From Pinus tabuliformis (taxonomy: Eukaryota; Streptophyta; Pinopsida; Pinales; Pinaceae), in NCBI GenBank assembly GCA_031772625.1, contig CM062811.1:643760820-643824819 (forward strand): a stretch of DNA of 64,000 nucleotides, read 5' to 3'. Position numbers and translations under genes: made by a program. This document shows, one piece after another, positions 45,535-58,690 of this stretch. The notes below the pieces were generated by a model, which was not told the origin of the DNA, ran no database searches, and worked only from the letters and a program-made list of their open reading frames with translations. Position 1 is the stretch's first letter, and each line of letters begins with the position of its first letter.

Positions 45535-46652
45535 TGTAACCACTCCCACATTTACCCGCTTTTACAATCTCTCAAGGGTAAACATGAACTGAGAGTTTCT
45601 ATCACATGACCCGACCTCCAAGTTCAAGTTATGGAAATTGGACCTACTAAATAGAACTCTTACTTCCACCCATCGGGGACACTAGATCACTCAGGAGTCT
45701 AAAACCCACCCCTGGTGATCAATCCTTGAGCTAGAACTTCTTTTCAGAAGATTTACCTCCCAATCACACCCTTGATTCACTGTGGTTGTTGTTGGAAGGC
45801 TCCAACCACACCCACAAGCCTTCCTGCATGTAGTTATGATTGAAGACTTCTAGTTTTGTGCATGCAATGCTGAGGTCTATGCCACTTTTTCAGAGTTGAC
45901 CTACAAGCCACTGCCCATAATTTCCCAAAACTTTCTAGAATCACGTCTAATATGATAACAATTCTAAGCAATCAAAACTAGGGCTAGATCTTGCTCAAAA
46001 CATTCCAGACACATAATAAACATTTTGTCAAACATATGGTAAACATAGAAGCTACAGGTCATGAATGCATATATGATCATGATCTCTTTAACTTCATTAG
46101 AGAATCATCAATAAGGACCAATTCCCTCTTAAGCTAGCTACAACAACACTTGTTAGCCCATATAATCATCAATCATTTAATAACTTATCAATCATGAACA
46201 AGATCCATAGCAAGAGGACATCATATAACCATAATAGAATCCATGAAAAATCAATCATAAGATCAACATAATAACCAATACATGTTTTCATTAATCACAA
46301 TAAGAAAATAACTCACATTAACATATGTAAATGTCAACCAAGTTAGGGACTTCCACATACCACCCAACCATAGATTGGGATGAATCAAATCTCTCTTTCA
46401 TCCAATCACTTCCATTCCATATTCCAAGCGTGAATGTGGGATCATATGGGTTAAACCAAAATAAAACTAACTAGGAATTCCATAGGCCAAACCACCTCAA
46501 CCCTCAACCACAATTATTTCACCTAAGCGGTCCATAAATCACCAACATCAAAACAAGCTTGGATGCCTCTGAATTCCTTCACCAACTCCAGAGGAATCTT
46601 TCTTTCTCCACCCATCCATTAAGATTTCTAGGAGAAATCCCATCTCCACCCT
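45535..46652 (-). repeat. 5' LTR of element C, interrupted
   Basis: Aligns with 20257 to about 21390. Homology stops abruptly after catctccaccctt, where element E starts. The remaining part of this LTR is not in the window. Confidence 0.8.
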
Positions 46653-48848
46653 TGATGATCTAGGTCTGGGTGTGAAGAAGGACCTTTCCAAGACCTTTTA
46701 CTTTCGTGATGTGTTAAAATTTCATTTTAAAAGAACATTAACAAATACAGCTGCAGACTGTAAAGAAGAGGAACATAACAATCATCAACACATGAAAACA
46801 TAAGTCGTTGATAACGAAGTTCATCCAGGAGGGATTACATCTCCAGGCCCCAGTGTCAAGATGGTGTAGGCCACTGCATTAAGTGCTGTCAATAAGGTGA
46901 TGTACACAGAGATGATGTCTCGATCATACAAGGAAGAATGCCCTCACGCAGGAGTGGCTCTAAGAGATGTTCCACAACTAGAACTCTCAATCAAAAGACT
47001 CCTATCAGTATGACACAAAAACAAGCATGGTGTGCATCCCGCTAACATGGCACAAAAGGGGTGTCAAAGAAAAACACATGCATGATGACAACAAGAGTAT
47101 CCCAACAACATAAAAAAAAGGGATCTCAAAGCATAACATGAAGAGCTATGACAACAAGTACATCACATATGAAAGATTCCACATAACATGAAGTAAGGAA
47201 TCATGACAACAAGAAATAAAGAAGATCCTGCATCAATATCAATCAAGGATCTGCAACATAATGTAAAAGAAGAAATATATGAATAAATCATATACCTCAC
47301 ACAACCAGAGGCCATATGAAGATGTGAATGAAGAAGTGGATAAAACAATACATGGTGAACATCTATTCACATTATCAATGCGCAGGCACAATCCACTACC
47401 AATCTGTCACTGCCTCATTACGAATGGCCATGTGAAGAAGCGGGGCATCTGAAGCAGCTATCAATAAGCTGAATCTCGTTGAAACATAGATCTCGAAGAA
47501 TCTATTTGCAAGAAGAATAAGAGATCAAAGAAGAATCCATGAAAGAAGCATTAATCAACAGATGGATTGATCATAAAGAAGCATTGATCCAAAGATGAAT
47601 CGATAATAAAGAGGAACTGAACATAGAAGAATAATCAATCATGAAGAGAGGAACTGCTCTGGACTCTCGGCTTCTGCAGCTCTTAGCTATCTGGCATCAT
47701 AGCGTTTTGGCTATGTCGTTGCAGCTCTCTGCGGCTCTGCGATGCTCTAGATGTCTCTGTCTCTGCCTGGCCCTCTCGTTCTGTGGCTGTCCATTGGGCG
47801 TAGCCTCTTCGATGAGGTCTCTGGCACTCAGGATCTGTAGCACTCCCCATCATAGGCTATTGAGCTCTCTAGCACAGGCTCTCTTCCTCTGGCACGCCAC
47901 CCTCGGCTCTCTGTTATACCATTGCTACACAGCCTTCTGCGCTCCTCCTCGGCTCTCTGTCACCCATCGTGTTTTAGACACGTTTGGGACAAGGTCGCAT
48001 ACAAATCAGAGGTATGTTGTTTAGGAATAGAATGTTGTTGAATGGAAAGTTTGGCCCATGTAACAAAACTACAATAATAGCCTTCTTCCTGTTAAAACGG
48101 AAATACACTAAAAAACTAATAAATCCGACCAAAACATAAAATACCGGACTTCAAAATATTTTAAATCGACCCTACAAACCCTATTGGGTCCGCTTTAGTC
48201 ACTTATCGCATCGCATAATAGATTTGGCCGAAACCAGGAATATACTGAAAAGTTTGAATTCCCGGATCTCAAATTTTATCAAATCAAATCTATAAATTGA
48301 TCAGATCCGCGCTATATCGCAAGTCGCGATCACAGATCACCGATCGCCAATCGCCGATTTAATCATGGTCGTTGATTGGTTTCCGATCCGATGGCTGAGA
48401 TTGCTATCGCTACGGCCCAAGGTCCTTCACCAATACATATTCAGATGTCGATCAATGATTGTTCTGATCACCGATATCGGCGATCACTAATCGCTGGTTC
48501 TAAAGTCTTGTTCATCACTGGTTGCCTACCCCTAATCCCGATTAATCGGAGATCACTGATCGGGGGTTCCAAAGACCCACCTTAAGTCTGCCCTTGGCAC
48601 GATTCTCGATGTGATTTGCCTTATAAAGGTTTAAAACCCTTTTTTATGAGAAAAACCTCTTTTTTTCAAAGGAACCAAGGCAACTCTTTCCACGATAACT
48701 TCATCATCCGGACTCGGATTGACGAACCGTTTGCACCTCTACGATCAGGAATATGAGATCTATGCTCTGGTCCTATGTCGACATCATTTTGATCACTTTT
48801 ATTTTCAAGCATTTCCATGCCATGGTGTCTGAAGATCCACCTTGATCA
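46653..48848 (-). repeat. 3' LTR of element E
   Basis: The plus-strand start is tgatgatctagg and the end cacctTGATCA. The minus-strand polypurine run agtggggaggat borders it (48849-48861). It contains CT-rich stretches (47650-47970) and two copies of an atcgg-gatcact-atcg-gggttc-aaag motif (48475 and 48543). No gene inside. Confidence 0.5.
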
Positions 48849-48861
48849 ATCCTCCCCACTG

Positions 48862-49366
48862 AGGAGCTTTTGGTCCTCTAAAAGCATAAAAAGTAATCTG
48901 CATCTTTCTCTATACCCTATCTACATCAATAGCGTCCTAAAAAGGTCTCGCTTCCATCTCCTTCACCTTTGTTCTTCAGAGCCTTAAACGAAGAGCCGAC
49001 ACCTACTACTTCTGCAACCTGTGGTACATTGTTTTGCAAATTACATGCTTTGAATGACATTACCAACTAAAGACCCAAACGTCCCATACTTGCCACGAGT
49101 TTATAACTCATACTCGGTGGTCAAGTTTACAATAAGATGGATGTAATACTCCAGATATGACAACAAGGCCAACCTATCATGGTTGCTTCAAAAAGTGATG
49201 GAAAACACCTCATCACTGCAACACATGATTTAAATACATAAGGCCAAACATTGTTGTTTCGAAACGTGATGGAAACATAACATTACTTTTCGAGTCTTAA
49301 CATGCGACTCAAAACATGACCAAACATCATTGTTGCTGACTACTTGATGGAAACACATCATCCCAT
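48862..49366. other. Non-coding interior of element E
   Basis: No gene recognised between the polypurine tract and the gag remnant. Confidence 0.4.
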
Positions 49367-50323
49367 TTACATTTTAAAATGCAACAAATGATTTACAAAG
49401 GAATGACCATGAAATGACAACATGTCTAGAAACCATTTCTCACTTGTCTTTATGAATGGATCACCTCCTTGAGGTAGTTTTTCTTGTCGAACAAATGATT
49501 TACCTCGTTCATCTACCGACGCTTTGTCTTTGAGGCGCTGCTCTGGATGGAGCTTCCAGCAAGTGGCTCTTTGATGGCCATTTCTATCGAAATGACTGCA
49601 GTAGACTTTCTTCCTCCATACCTGCTTAACCTGTTTATTTTCATGCTGTTGAGAGGGTCTTTCATGCCTCATGAGTGATGCCATTCTTTTCCAACACTTG
49701 GAAAAGGTATGATTAGGTAAACCACAAAAAATTCATGTTTTCTGATGCCTTAGTCTTCGTTCATTATTAACAATATGATCAAAATGAACATTCAAAGATC
49801 GAAAGTGATTATACCATCCTTTGTTGTTTTTTATGTCAGCATGGCTATGAGAGATTGCCTCAGCTCTCTCCCTGCAATGGAAACTGCCATGGGATGATGG
49901 GGATGTTTTCCCATCATTCTCTTTCCTCGACGATGTCTCAGATGAATCTGACACCTTTGAGCACTCTCCTTTAGTTTATCTCGAGCATGAAAATTGAGAT
50001 CCATGCATAACCTCCAAAGGTTGAGTGATGCCTTGGTTATTAGCACTGAGTTATTTCTCCTCGTGCCTTGTCTTTGTATGGAGCCTCATATTTGTCCCTG
50101 TAATCGGGATCTCCAAATCTCCAATAGACATCATACTATGAGAAGATGAAATTGAAAGGAAATCAACATCTTTTACCTTCTCTTTCGATTTGGAAATAAC
50201 TGATGAGGGATGCTCATCATCCGTTGTTGGTGGTTCGCTAACTATCTCAGCGCATTCCCCAACTTCTTTCCTAACATACCCAAGTCCTACTCGACACGGT
50301 ACTTCCTCTACTTGGATGGGGTT
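49367..50323 (-). pseudogene. gag remnant with zinc knuckle (element E)
   Basis: 49367-49684 encodes VYCSHFDRNGHQRATCWKLHPE, a retroelement Gag CCHC knuckle in which the second Cys is Phe. Upstream pieces (49733-49954 and 50051-50323) are Ser/Lys-rich, with VPCRVGLGYVRKEVGE. Frames change between pieces. The 5' part is cut off by element B. The knuckle ends only 0.5 kb from the polypurine tract, which leaves no space for polymerase. Confidence 0.5.
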
Positions 50324-51257
50324 TATTATCACTCAGGTTTTTTCGTTAGAAGTTATTAAAGAAGGAATAGTCCGAGGTAACACAAACCAATCTTTTAGAC
50401 CTAGGTTCTAGCCAGCCTAAGCCTAGAGAGGGCTCTCTCTTTAATATTTAACTTTGTTTTGATATGATATTAAGCTAGCTATTAATGCTTAAGGAATTTT
50501 TTTTGATTTGTTTAGTGGAATTAAGGAAACAGATCAGCAGAGTAGGTATTGAGGCCATTGGGCTATGGAGTCAAGTAGGAAAGGTTTAACGGGATTTGTT
50601 TAATCACTGAGGTAAGAGTTCACAAGGAAAGATAGCATAGCAATAACAAATCTGAAGGTCTCAATGGATGAAAATATTAACCAGGATGAAGGGAAATGAA
50701 GAATCCTTGACAGGGATTAAGATGAAGAAAGGAGGGTTGGCAAATAGCAAGGGAAATTAAGAATCCTGTACTAGGGGCCAATAGGGGAAATCAATTACAG
50801 AAGTAAGGGAGAAACTAAGAATTCCCAGGCTTAAGCAATTTAGTAGAAAACATTAAAGAAGCAAATAGTTAAAACAGAGAGCATTTAAGCTAGTTTTGAT
50901 GATATTATTCCTTGTTTGCTTTTAAGAATTATAAGAAACACGTGACATTTCATAACATAAAAGAAGACAATAATCAAACTCAGAGAAATGATACTTATTT
51001 GTTTCCCACTATGCTCATGAATCGAGTGAAATGTCCTCAGCTTTATTTAAGCCAGTAAACCAATCCAACCTTGATTACATTTTCTCCTTTAGCTCAAAAC
51101 AAAAAGTCTACAGAAATACTTTTTTAATCCACACTAATTACTTCAAATTGTGAAGTATTTATACAAAATTTGATACAAAATATCTCATAACTATATGAGA
51201 ATTAATCTAGGAAACAAAAAATATCTTCAACATGAAGATAGAGACAGATGGAAAACA
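50324..51257 (-). repeat. 3' LTR of element B
   Basis: The left terminus is matched by the LTR end at 63973. The right end is placed at gaaaaca (51257) from TGTT/AACA symmetry and a following purine-rich minus strand (aaagggacag); this boundary is uncertain by tens of bases. Confidence 0.6.
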
Positions 51258-51454
51258 GATTGTTTGCTGTCCCTTTATTTGTGAATGTGCTGGATACTGG
51301 AACTCGGATTTGGCTCTTGCAGTTGCCTTGGTAGTTATGTGCTGGATTCACTCTTATATTCACCTATTGATACTCTTTACCTACTGATACTCTTTACCTG
51401 TGTTGTTTCATCCTTTCATCCTGTATTACTAGACTTTACCATAGTAAATATTTT

Positions 51455-54400
51455 TTACTCCAGTAAGTCAGTCAAACTGGTCCACCTTTCATTATCTGGC
51501 AATTTCACCCTGATCATCTTCCTGTAAACTTCATCAACTTCTGTGTACTTAGAAAAATTGGGTTTTCTGGTGAATAGATGTTTTACTTCATGCTCTATAT
51601 AGAATAGATTCTCTGAACATTCATAAAGTACCTTTCCTGTAGGTAATGCTTTTACTGTTGAAGAACTTTCTTGACTCTTGTCCTGTTTCTCTAATTTCTC
51701 GATATATTCTTCCTGTTTCATTAACTTTTCATGTATAACCATTGGGCTAGGAAGGCCATTCTCTCTTAAAATGCCATATTTCAACATGAAGCTATCTATG
51801 TCTGCCTGAATACTCTGACACATTTTCTCTAAATTAAGCATTAAGTTCCTTGTAGTAAGAACTTTCATTATTTCAATAATATTAGTTGTTCTATCCTCAA
51901 TCTCTAACTCGTCTATCTGGTATCTATTTCTACCGTTTAAAAAACCAATCAACTGATTTGCCTCTTCAAGTTTATCTCCAAGTTCTTCTTTAGTCTTCTG
52001 TATAGCTTCCATAACTACTTTCATTAATTCAGTCTGTTCAAATATTACCTAGATAGAAGGCCAAATATCATTGATGGAATCAATGGTATTGGCCCACAAT
52101 ATATGTTTCATGTCTCCCAATGGTTTTTCTAATGTTAAATCATTCTCCAGGACTCTAATTCTTTCTTCCATCCTTCTGCTTTTTCGTTCTTCTTCTTTAT
52201 TCTGAATTTGTACAAGCTCGTAGTTTGTTTCCAAACTTTCCATTTGTTCTCTGATGTTTTTCAATTTTGTGGCCTAGATACTCATTTGTTCCATGGCTTT
52301 AATCATTTCATCTGTTTTTTTTGTTGATTTCCTTGCACTGGTTGATGTATCTATGGTTGAAATAGTTCCTGCTACTGGGAATGCTATCACTGGTGGAAGC
52401 ATTGGTGCTAAGTTGCCAGTGTGGAGGGTACTGTTGTAGAAACTTTTGGTATAACAATCTGAGGAGCGGTGGCCAACTCACTCTGCTTAGACTGTATTGC
52501 TTTTTCCAATTCCTTCTGAGTTTCTTTCAACTGGTCATTTAACTTAAGGACTAGGTCCATAAGTTCTTCCTCTTTTTTCTTCTCTATAACTTCTGCAGTT
52601 TGAGGATGTTGGAGAGGAGGGATCTTAAGATGCTTCTTCAATGCAGCTATATCATCATTTTTCTTTTTAATCAACTGTTCTGCTGCTTTGACATCCTTGG
52701 GATCATGTCCCAACTCTATCACCAAATCTTCTAAAGTTTTTATCCTGGTGTCTTTAGCCTAAGAGGAGGCTTTTTCTAGTTGGAGTCGTGTAGAAGTATT
52801 ATTCAATGAATTTTGCAATTGATGTGCTGCGATGGCCTTATTAGTCATTGTAGAATACACCATCTCTCTAGTTTGTTTGTGCAGTTCTATTTGGTCAATA
52901 GGATGAATATCCTTTGCTAAAACTTCAAAATCAGTCTTTAAATAATCAGCCATGGATCTTGGCTGTTGCACAGTTGGCTTTAGGAAGCTCATCTGCATCT
53001 TTCCTTCCTTTATATCAAAGGCTGACATCAGCCTTTTCTGGTTTGTTTGGGCCATATTCAAATAATGGGCATAGCTCTGCGGTTTTAATCTTTCATTCAT
53101 TGCTTTGATTTATTTATATTTTTCTTTAATATCCAGGTTCTGTTCTGAAGGAGATATAAATGAAGACACTTTTTTGCTCTGTTGTCTTTCTAATACCTGG
53201 AACTGTGAGGTGGATGGTGAACCTTCTGAAGGGATAGTGTGCCCACTTCTTGTCCTTTCTGCCGCTGTGTGGCCTACTGTTTCCTCAGTGTACTCTTGTT
53301 TTGCATATGGGTTTAACCTTTTCCTTTTAGCAAAAGTTTGATCTATAGGCCTGCTAGAAGGAGTGGCCTCTTCTCTGTCTCTTTTAAGGTTTCTTTCTTC
53401 ATTGAGAGGAGTCTGCAAAACAGGAGGATTGCTCATGATTTGTTCAGGTTGAGCAAGCTCTTCTGAGATTTCTGGTTGTTCAGATTCTTCTTGTTGTTCT
53501 GACAGCTCTTGTTGTTTTGATGATTCTGGTTGGCCTGATGGCCCTGCTTGCTCTGAAGTCTATCCACTGTGTTCCTATGACTGTCTTTGTGATGAAGTTT
53601 CTCCTGGCACCTATACAAACGAATCTTCATCAAGCCTTCTTTCTAAATCCACCAATACATTGTCAACTGCAACTTGTGTGCTATCTTGATCTACCAGAGT
53701 GCCTTCCACCCATTCAGTTTGATTGGCATATTGTTCAATTTCTGGGATCCTATGGTGGATATAAGGAGATAGCTTATGTTTCTACCTTCTGTTACAAATG
53801 AAGTTGTGGGGGTCATAGGCCCAGATGAAACTCTGTTTTAATCTCAATCTTTGGAGTATTTCATTTGCCTTTTTTCCTGCTTCTCTGTTATTACAAATAA
53901 ATGGGCCTAGATGATCTTTTATTCTTAGCTGAGCCTTCTTCTTGGTTTTGACAAAGTGAATCTCATCAGAATTGATCATTTTCTTGTAGTACTCCAGAGC
54001 AAATAATCGCATGGGGAGATATCTAGGTAATTTGTAAGGAGGTAGCTCACACCCTTAAATTTTGATTTCAGTATGGTTTTGGTACAAGTACCAATCCCCT
54101 ATTTTGTATTGTTTGGACAGCTGGAGAACCCTCTTAATATCTGCACTGATTCTGGGAGGGGGACTTCCTAATAACATTGTAGTCACTAGATGTAAAAATA
54201 GGTCAATAAAATCTGTGTATGGATAGTGAGAAGAACTTGACCTATGCAATAGAGAGGTCCAGAAGATGACAGATCTAGGATTCCCTTTAGTATCAAGTTT
54301 TTGGACAGAGAAGGGAAACTTATTAGTTTGGTAGTAGAGAAACAAATGATACAGGACTGATGAATATTTGAAGACTCTTTCATTTTCTAATCTCATAAAT

Positions 54401-55101
54401 TGATCATGCATTTTATCTGCGATGAATTTTGCATAATCAAACTTGACTGCAGGAGGTTGACCAAGGGTAAAAATGGACATGTAGGCAAAAACAATCTCAT
54501 CTACATATTCATTGGTGGTAAAACCTAAAATGCATGATATCATTGTTGTAATATCTTTGCCCAGCTCAGAAAAGACAACTGACACATAAGGAGGGGGGTC
54601 TTTTGGCATGTACTTTTCTTCAATAATGAAAGTCTAGAGGATTTGGGTACTTCTGGAACTAGATAGCTTAGAGAATATTTCAAGCAAATCAGCAATGGTA
54701 AGGGGGGTGAGATCTTGACTAGGTTGTAACTGTAACATTTCATTTATAGATTCAGGAGTGATGGTGAACAAGACTTTCTGGTCTGGGGACATCATAGCTC
54801 TCATGGTAGGGTCATAATTTGCATGACAGTAGTGAATAATTTCTGGGAAGACATGAACACTGGGGAATTGATATTTGGGCAGGTTTGATTCCCAAAGGCC
54901 TATCTTATCTGCATGGTTCAAATAATTGTCTCGGTATCTGCAATACAATTTCAGAGGGGTTTCGTCGAAGGTGAGGTCTTTTATCTGAAAATCTTTGTCA
55001 GCCAAGGGAAGATGGTCTATATCTCTATGGGGAGTGGTAACTGGCGTGACATGTAAGGAGACTAGGGCATCCATCCTTGGTTCTTGTGGATTCAAGGACA
55101 A
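51455..55101 (-). pseudogene. Sense accessory gene of element B, decayed
   Basis: A protein of about 1200 residues can be followed from about 55074 (ATG) to 51455. It stays in one frame to 52408, then shifts. Stops are at 54634, 54055, 53782, 53110, 52759, 52408 and 52049. The N-terminal globular part contains VLFTITPESINEMLQLQ (residues about 110-126) and RVFKYSSVLYHLFLYYQT. The middle is basic and low complexity; the C-terminal third is strongly coiled-coil (EKLMKQEEYIEKLEKQDK). It lies between pol and the 3' LTR, as Athila-type third genes do. The motif resembles plant-mobile-domain or Athila ORF-type proteins. It is not an obvious envelope protein: I see no signal peptide or clear transmembrane segment. 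Function unknown. Confidence 0.6.
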
Positions 55102-57401
55102 GGGCAGAGAATTTCAGGGAACTATGGAAAAGTGGGTTGTCTCAAAGAGTATCAAGACTGTCAAATAGCTTAATTTCACTGAATTACTTAATTTTTCAGC
55201 AATTTAGCCCAGGTTCAGTATGAAAATAGGGTTTCTTAGTTGAAAAGGGGTAAATACCTAGTTTTGGTTGTATGAAGGGAAAAATGGCACTGGTGCACTT
55301 TTCACAGGGAGCGCACGGGTCTGCAATGATAATCTGGAGTTCAGCGGCTTCTGGAGGTTGACGGTTGGAAGCAGGGTGACAATTTGGATGTACTCTGCTT
55401 ATGCATGGAGAACAGAAGGTTCTTTTCTTGGTGAAATAAAAATAATGAGTATTTTTGGTTTTATTTGCAAAGTCAATGTTTTGGCGGGTATAATGGAAAT
55501 CGACAGTTGGCGACAACTAGCAGAAGTGACGTTTTGTCGTTTAGTGGAGGTGGTAAATGGAGGCGGTAAGTGGAATCTATCGCACCGCTTATGAGAATTT
55601 GGTGGTATTGGGAGAGGTCCGCCCGATGCCATTCATCAGGCGACACGTAGCAGTAGGATGAATAGTAAAACAACTTACATCGGGCGGGTAAAGATCGGCA
55701 TCGGGGGGCCGCCCGATATGAGTGTGAGCCGTTAGATCTGAAGGGGTCAGATCATACGGTGGTCGGGGCAATGACTTGATCGGGAATTAATGGAGGGGCC
55801 CGACGGGATAATAATCATGGATTAGGGAGATTTAATGACGTTGGGGATGATTTGATTAGAGGATGGTTATTAATTAATCCCTTTTAACGTGGCAGAGGGT
55901 TATGGCTCTTAATTAATCGCAGATCGATTAATTAATCCATCTAATTATTTTATTATGGTTTATATTTCAAACCATGGGGCGGGATATTAACATATGGAAT
56001 TTTTAATAATGTATATGGGAAAGGGGTGTATTTTCGGGATTTAAATACATAAATAAAATTTAGATGTTAATATGAAAATGGAAATGGAAACGCGCTAAGT
56101 AGAATGCTTTTGAAATATATTGACATTTCCGCATTAGAACATCATAACTTAGGCTTAAGTGCATTTGTGGGTTTTTATATGGAGGTAATTACTTTTCCCA
56201 AGCAAATAGTGATTTCACCTTAGAAAGGGGGGTTTTTAGGGAAAATGAATGAATTATGGAGGGGGTGAATGTTGATAAGGGGATTTAGCACTTAGAACCT
56301 ATAAGTTATTGGGCCGAGGGTCCAGTCCCTCCAAAAGTCAGAGAAATGCTCTGAGCCCCTTTAACTTTAAGGTTTTAGGTACTTTGATTGTTATTTGTGG
56401 GAAATTAGTGAAATAAGGGGTAAAATGAATGAGGAAATTAGTCACCTGACTTTGTAAATGTCTCCTTGTTATCCATACTTTTAAAGTAATATGATGATGA
56501 AAGTAAATGATATAATGTTTTAACTAAACATTCATCATACATAATTATGCAACCATTCATCTACTTACCCACCTACACATCCTACCATTATTTCTACTCT
56601 TTATTAGTGTGCACTTGAACTAGCAAACCCTTATGAAACTTTTCTTTTAGTTTACAATGGAAATCTATCTAAGTCTACCCTTATTACATCCAAGGGCTTA
56701 TATTAAACTGTTGAGCTCCTTTTATTTCTCTACCTATCTACTTATCTTCCAAGATTAAACAGTTTGGTCAGATTTTATTCGCAATTTATAAACAAGAAAT
56801 TCAAAACATGAAATAGCCAAGTTTACATTGTTTGATTATCCATGGATTGTGGCAAAGGTAACAAGTTACACACAATCTTTTTATTCTAGATCACAGTAAA
56901 TGGTAGTGGCATTTTGACTTGCACACTTTCATGGTCTTTTTCTTCCTTATTGGGGTTCATTTTTCATCTTTTTTGACCTTTTTGCATTTCTTTTTAGTCC
57001 TTTGATTTTCTTTTAGGACATACCCTCTTTACATTTTTAAATTTTTTTGATTTTTTACAAATATGGAAAACATTTGCAGAAAGCAAAGGTATGTACATAT
57101 TACAGAGATAAACTAAGTCAATCATAAATTATGACACCTATTGGTATAGGAACATAACAGTGGCTCCACTTGGGGATGGCTTTCCTTGGTGGAAAGTCAA
57201 GAACTATAGATCAATGGCCTTCTGAAAGACTATGATTTTATTCTGCAATTTTTCCTTTATTCTATTGTTTTATTGATATTTATGACAGTGACACTTTTGA
57301 AGCTTAGGGCCTTCTCTTCGGGCTTCAACTCCAAAACTTTACCATCCAATCCACTCTAAACATTATGAAGGATATAATATGTACAACTGAAACTGGTAAA
57401 A
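55102..57401. other. Spacer between pol and accessory gene of element B
   Basis: No gene. 55500-55820 is unusually GC-rich and holds three ccgcccgat motifs (about 55618, 55679 inverted, 55709). The rest is AT-rich with T-rich runs near 56940-57060. It could hold a promoter for the accessory gene. Confidence 0.45.
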
Positions 57402-58690
57402 TTAGTAACTTGGATCAATATAGTGCTTCAACATTCGACCATTGACTGGTCCTCCTTCTACCTCTGCACCATTCAATTCTTTAAGAAAGTAAGCATTATT
57501 ACCCTTGAAAGCATATATAATGTATGGACCTTTCCACAGGAAGTAAAACTTCCCATGCTTCCCTTTATCTTCTCTTCTGGAGTCCCATTTCAACACTTTA
57601 TCACCAAGATAGAAGTCTTCTGCCTTGGTTCTTTTATCAAAAAAATTCTTGAGTTTTTCCTGCAGTACTTGGGCTCTGATGTATACTTCCTCTCTGGTTT
57701 GCTGCAAATGGATGGTCTAATTGATTCTCCTTTGAATATCATTTGTCTCAACTTGGGATTCCTGGAGTAGTTTCATTACTAGAATTTCCAATGATGAAGG
57801 GAAAATTGCTTCCATCCCATAGACTAGTTGATAGGGACTAGTTCCAATAGATTTCTTAGTGGTCAGCCTGTCTACCCACAAAGCATTTATTAATTTCTTG
57901 TTCCATGTTTTCTTATTATCTTCCAACAATTTTTTAATAATGTTCATCAGGCTTTTGTTGGAGGATTCTGCAAGTCCATTTCCTTGGGGATAGTAGGTTG
58001 TAGAGTGACCAAGGGTTATATGGTATTTATGACAGAAATCAATCATCCTCTTTGATTTAAAGGCTATAACATTGTCTATGATAATTTTATTGGGACAACC
58101 AAATCTGGATAGAATATTGGCCTCCAGAAAACCTATTATGACAGTATCAGTGGCTTGTCTAGAGGGAATAGCTTCTATCCACTTTGTAAAGTAATCTGTG
58201 GCAGTCAAGATCCACCTATGTTGAGCAGAAGAAGGGGGGTGAATTTCACCAATGAAGTCTAGACCCCATTGTTGAAAAGGTTTTCTGTAGAAATGGGTTT
58301 CAAAGGTAAAGGTAGAAGTTTTCTTTTTCCTTCAAAGATTTGACACTTGTGGCAGGAGGTTACAAACTTTTTTACATCAGAGAACAAGGTTGGCCAGTAA
58401 AATCCAGCTCTTAGGATTTTATCAGCTGTTGTCTTCCAGTAGAGATGTCCTCCACAATCACCTGCATGAAATTCTTGGAGTACTTTGTCAGATTCTTCCT
58501 TTAATAAACAATTTAACAGAATGCCTTCATGATTTTTCTAGAATAAAGTATTATCAATTACACAAAATTTCAAAGATTTCATTTTCAAAAACCTACTTTT
58601 AGTTCTGGACAACCCTGGAGGAGCTTGTAAATTTTGTAGAACGTATATTATGTCAACATACCAGGGTGAATCTAGAAAGGCCTGTCTGAT
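57402..58690 (-). pseudogene. Integrase of element B
   Basis: The zinc-finger part is recognisable around 58330-58500 (GDCGGHLYWK, TSCHKCQIF) with stops. 57717-58208 carries the core: TATDYFTKWIE (first Asp), NKIIIDNVIAFKS (second Asp) and GLAESSNKSL (Glu), with 35 residues between the last two. 57402-57707 is the C-terminal domain, with FLWKGPYIIYAFKG (GPY motif) and GRMLKHYIDPSY. A TAG at 57717 separates core from C-terminus. Catalytic residues are kept, but the gene is broken. Confidence 0.8.

Larger units (their letters stand above)
20257..46652 (-). mobile_element. Ty3/gypsy element C, host of nested insertions
   Basis: The 3' LTR is at 20257-22123 and the truncated 5' LTR at 45535-46652, with a tRNA-iMet-like primer site at 45521-45531. 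Reading on the minus strand the order is gag, CCHC zinc knuckle, protease, RT, RNase H, integrase: the standard gypsy order. Element D interrupts it at 25314-29026 and element A at 30080-45180. Removing those leaves about 7.6 kb of C. All coding parts carry stops. Its right LTR is interrupted by element E. Confidence 0.8.
46653..50323 (-). mobile_element. LTR element E, partly in window
   Basis: It begins exactly where the homology of C's LTR breaks off. A 2.2-kb LTR (46653-48848) is followed by a polypurine tract and only 1.5 kb of interior with a gag zinc knuckle. Element B interrupts it at 50324. No pol lies between gag and the 3' LTR, so E looks gag-only and non-autonomous. Confidence 0.55.

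Noticed and set aside
47641-48024. 127-codon plus-strand Leu/Ser/Cys-rich frame
   Set aside because: It derives from CT-rich sequence (ctctcggctctctg-type) within the element E LTR.
51455-55101. Envelope protein of a retrovirus-like element
   Set aside because: The position fits, but there is no signal peptide, furin-like site or transmembrane segment, and the C-terminus is a cytoplasmic-type coiled coil.
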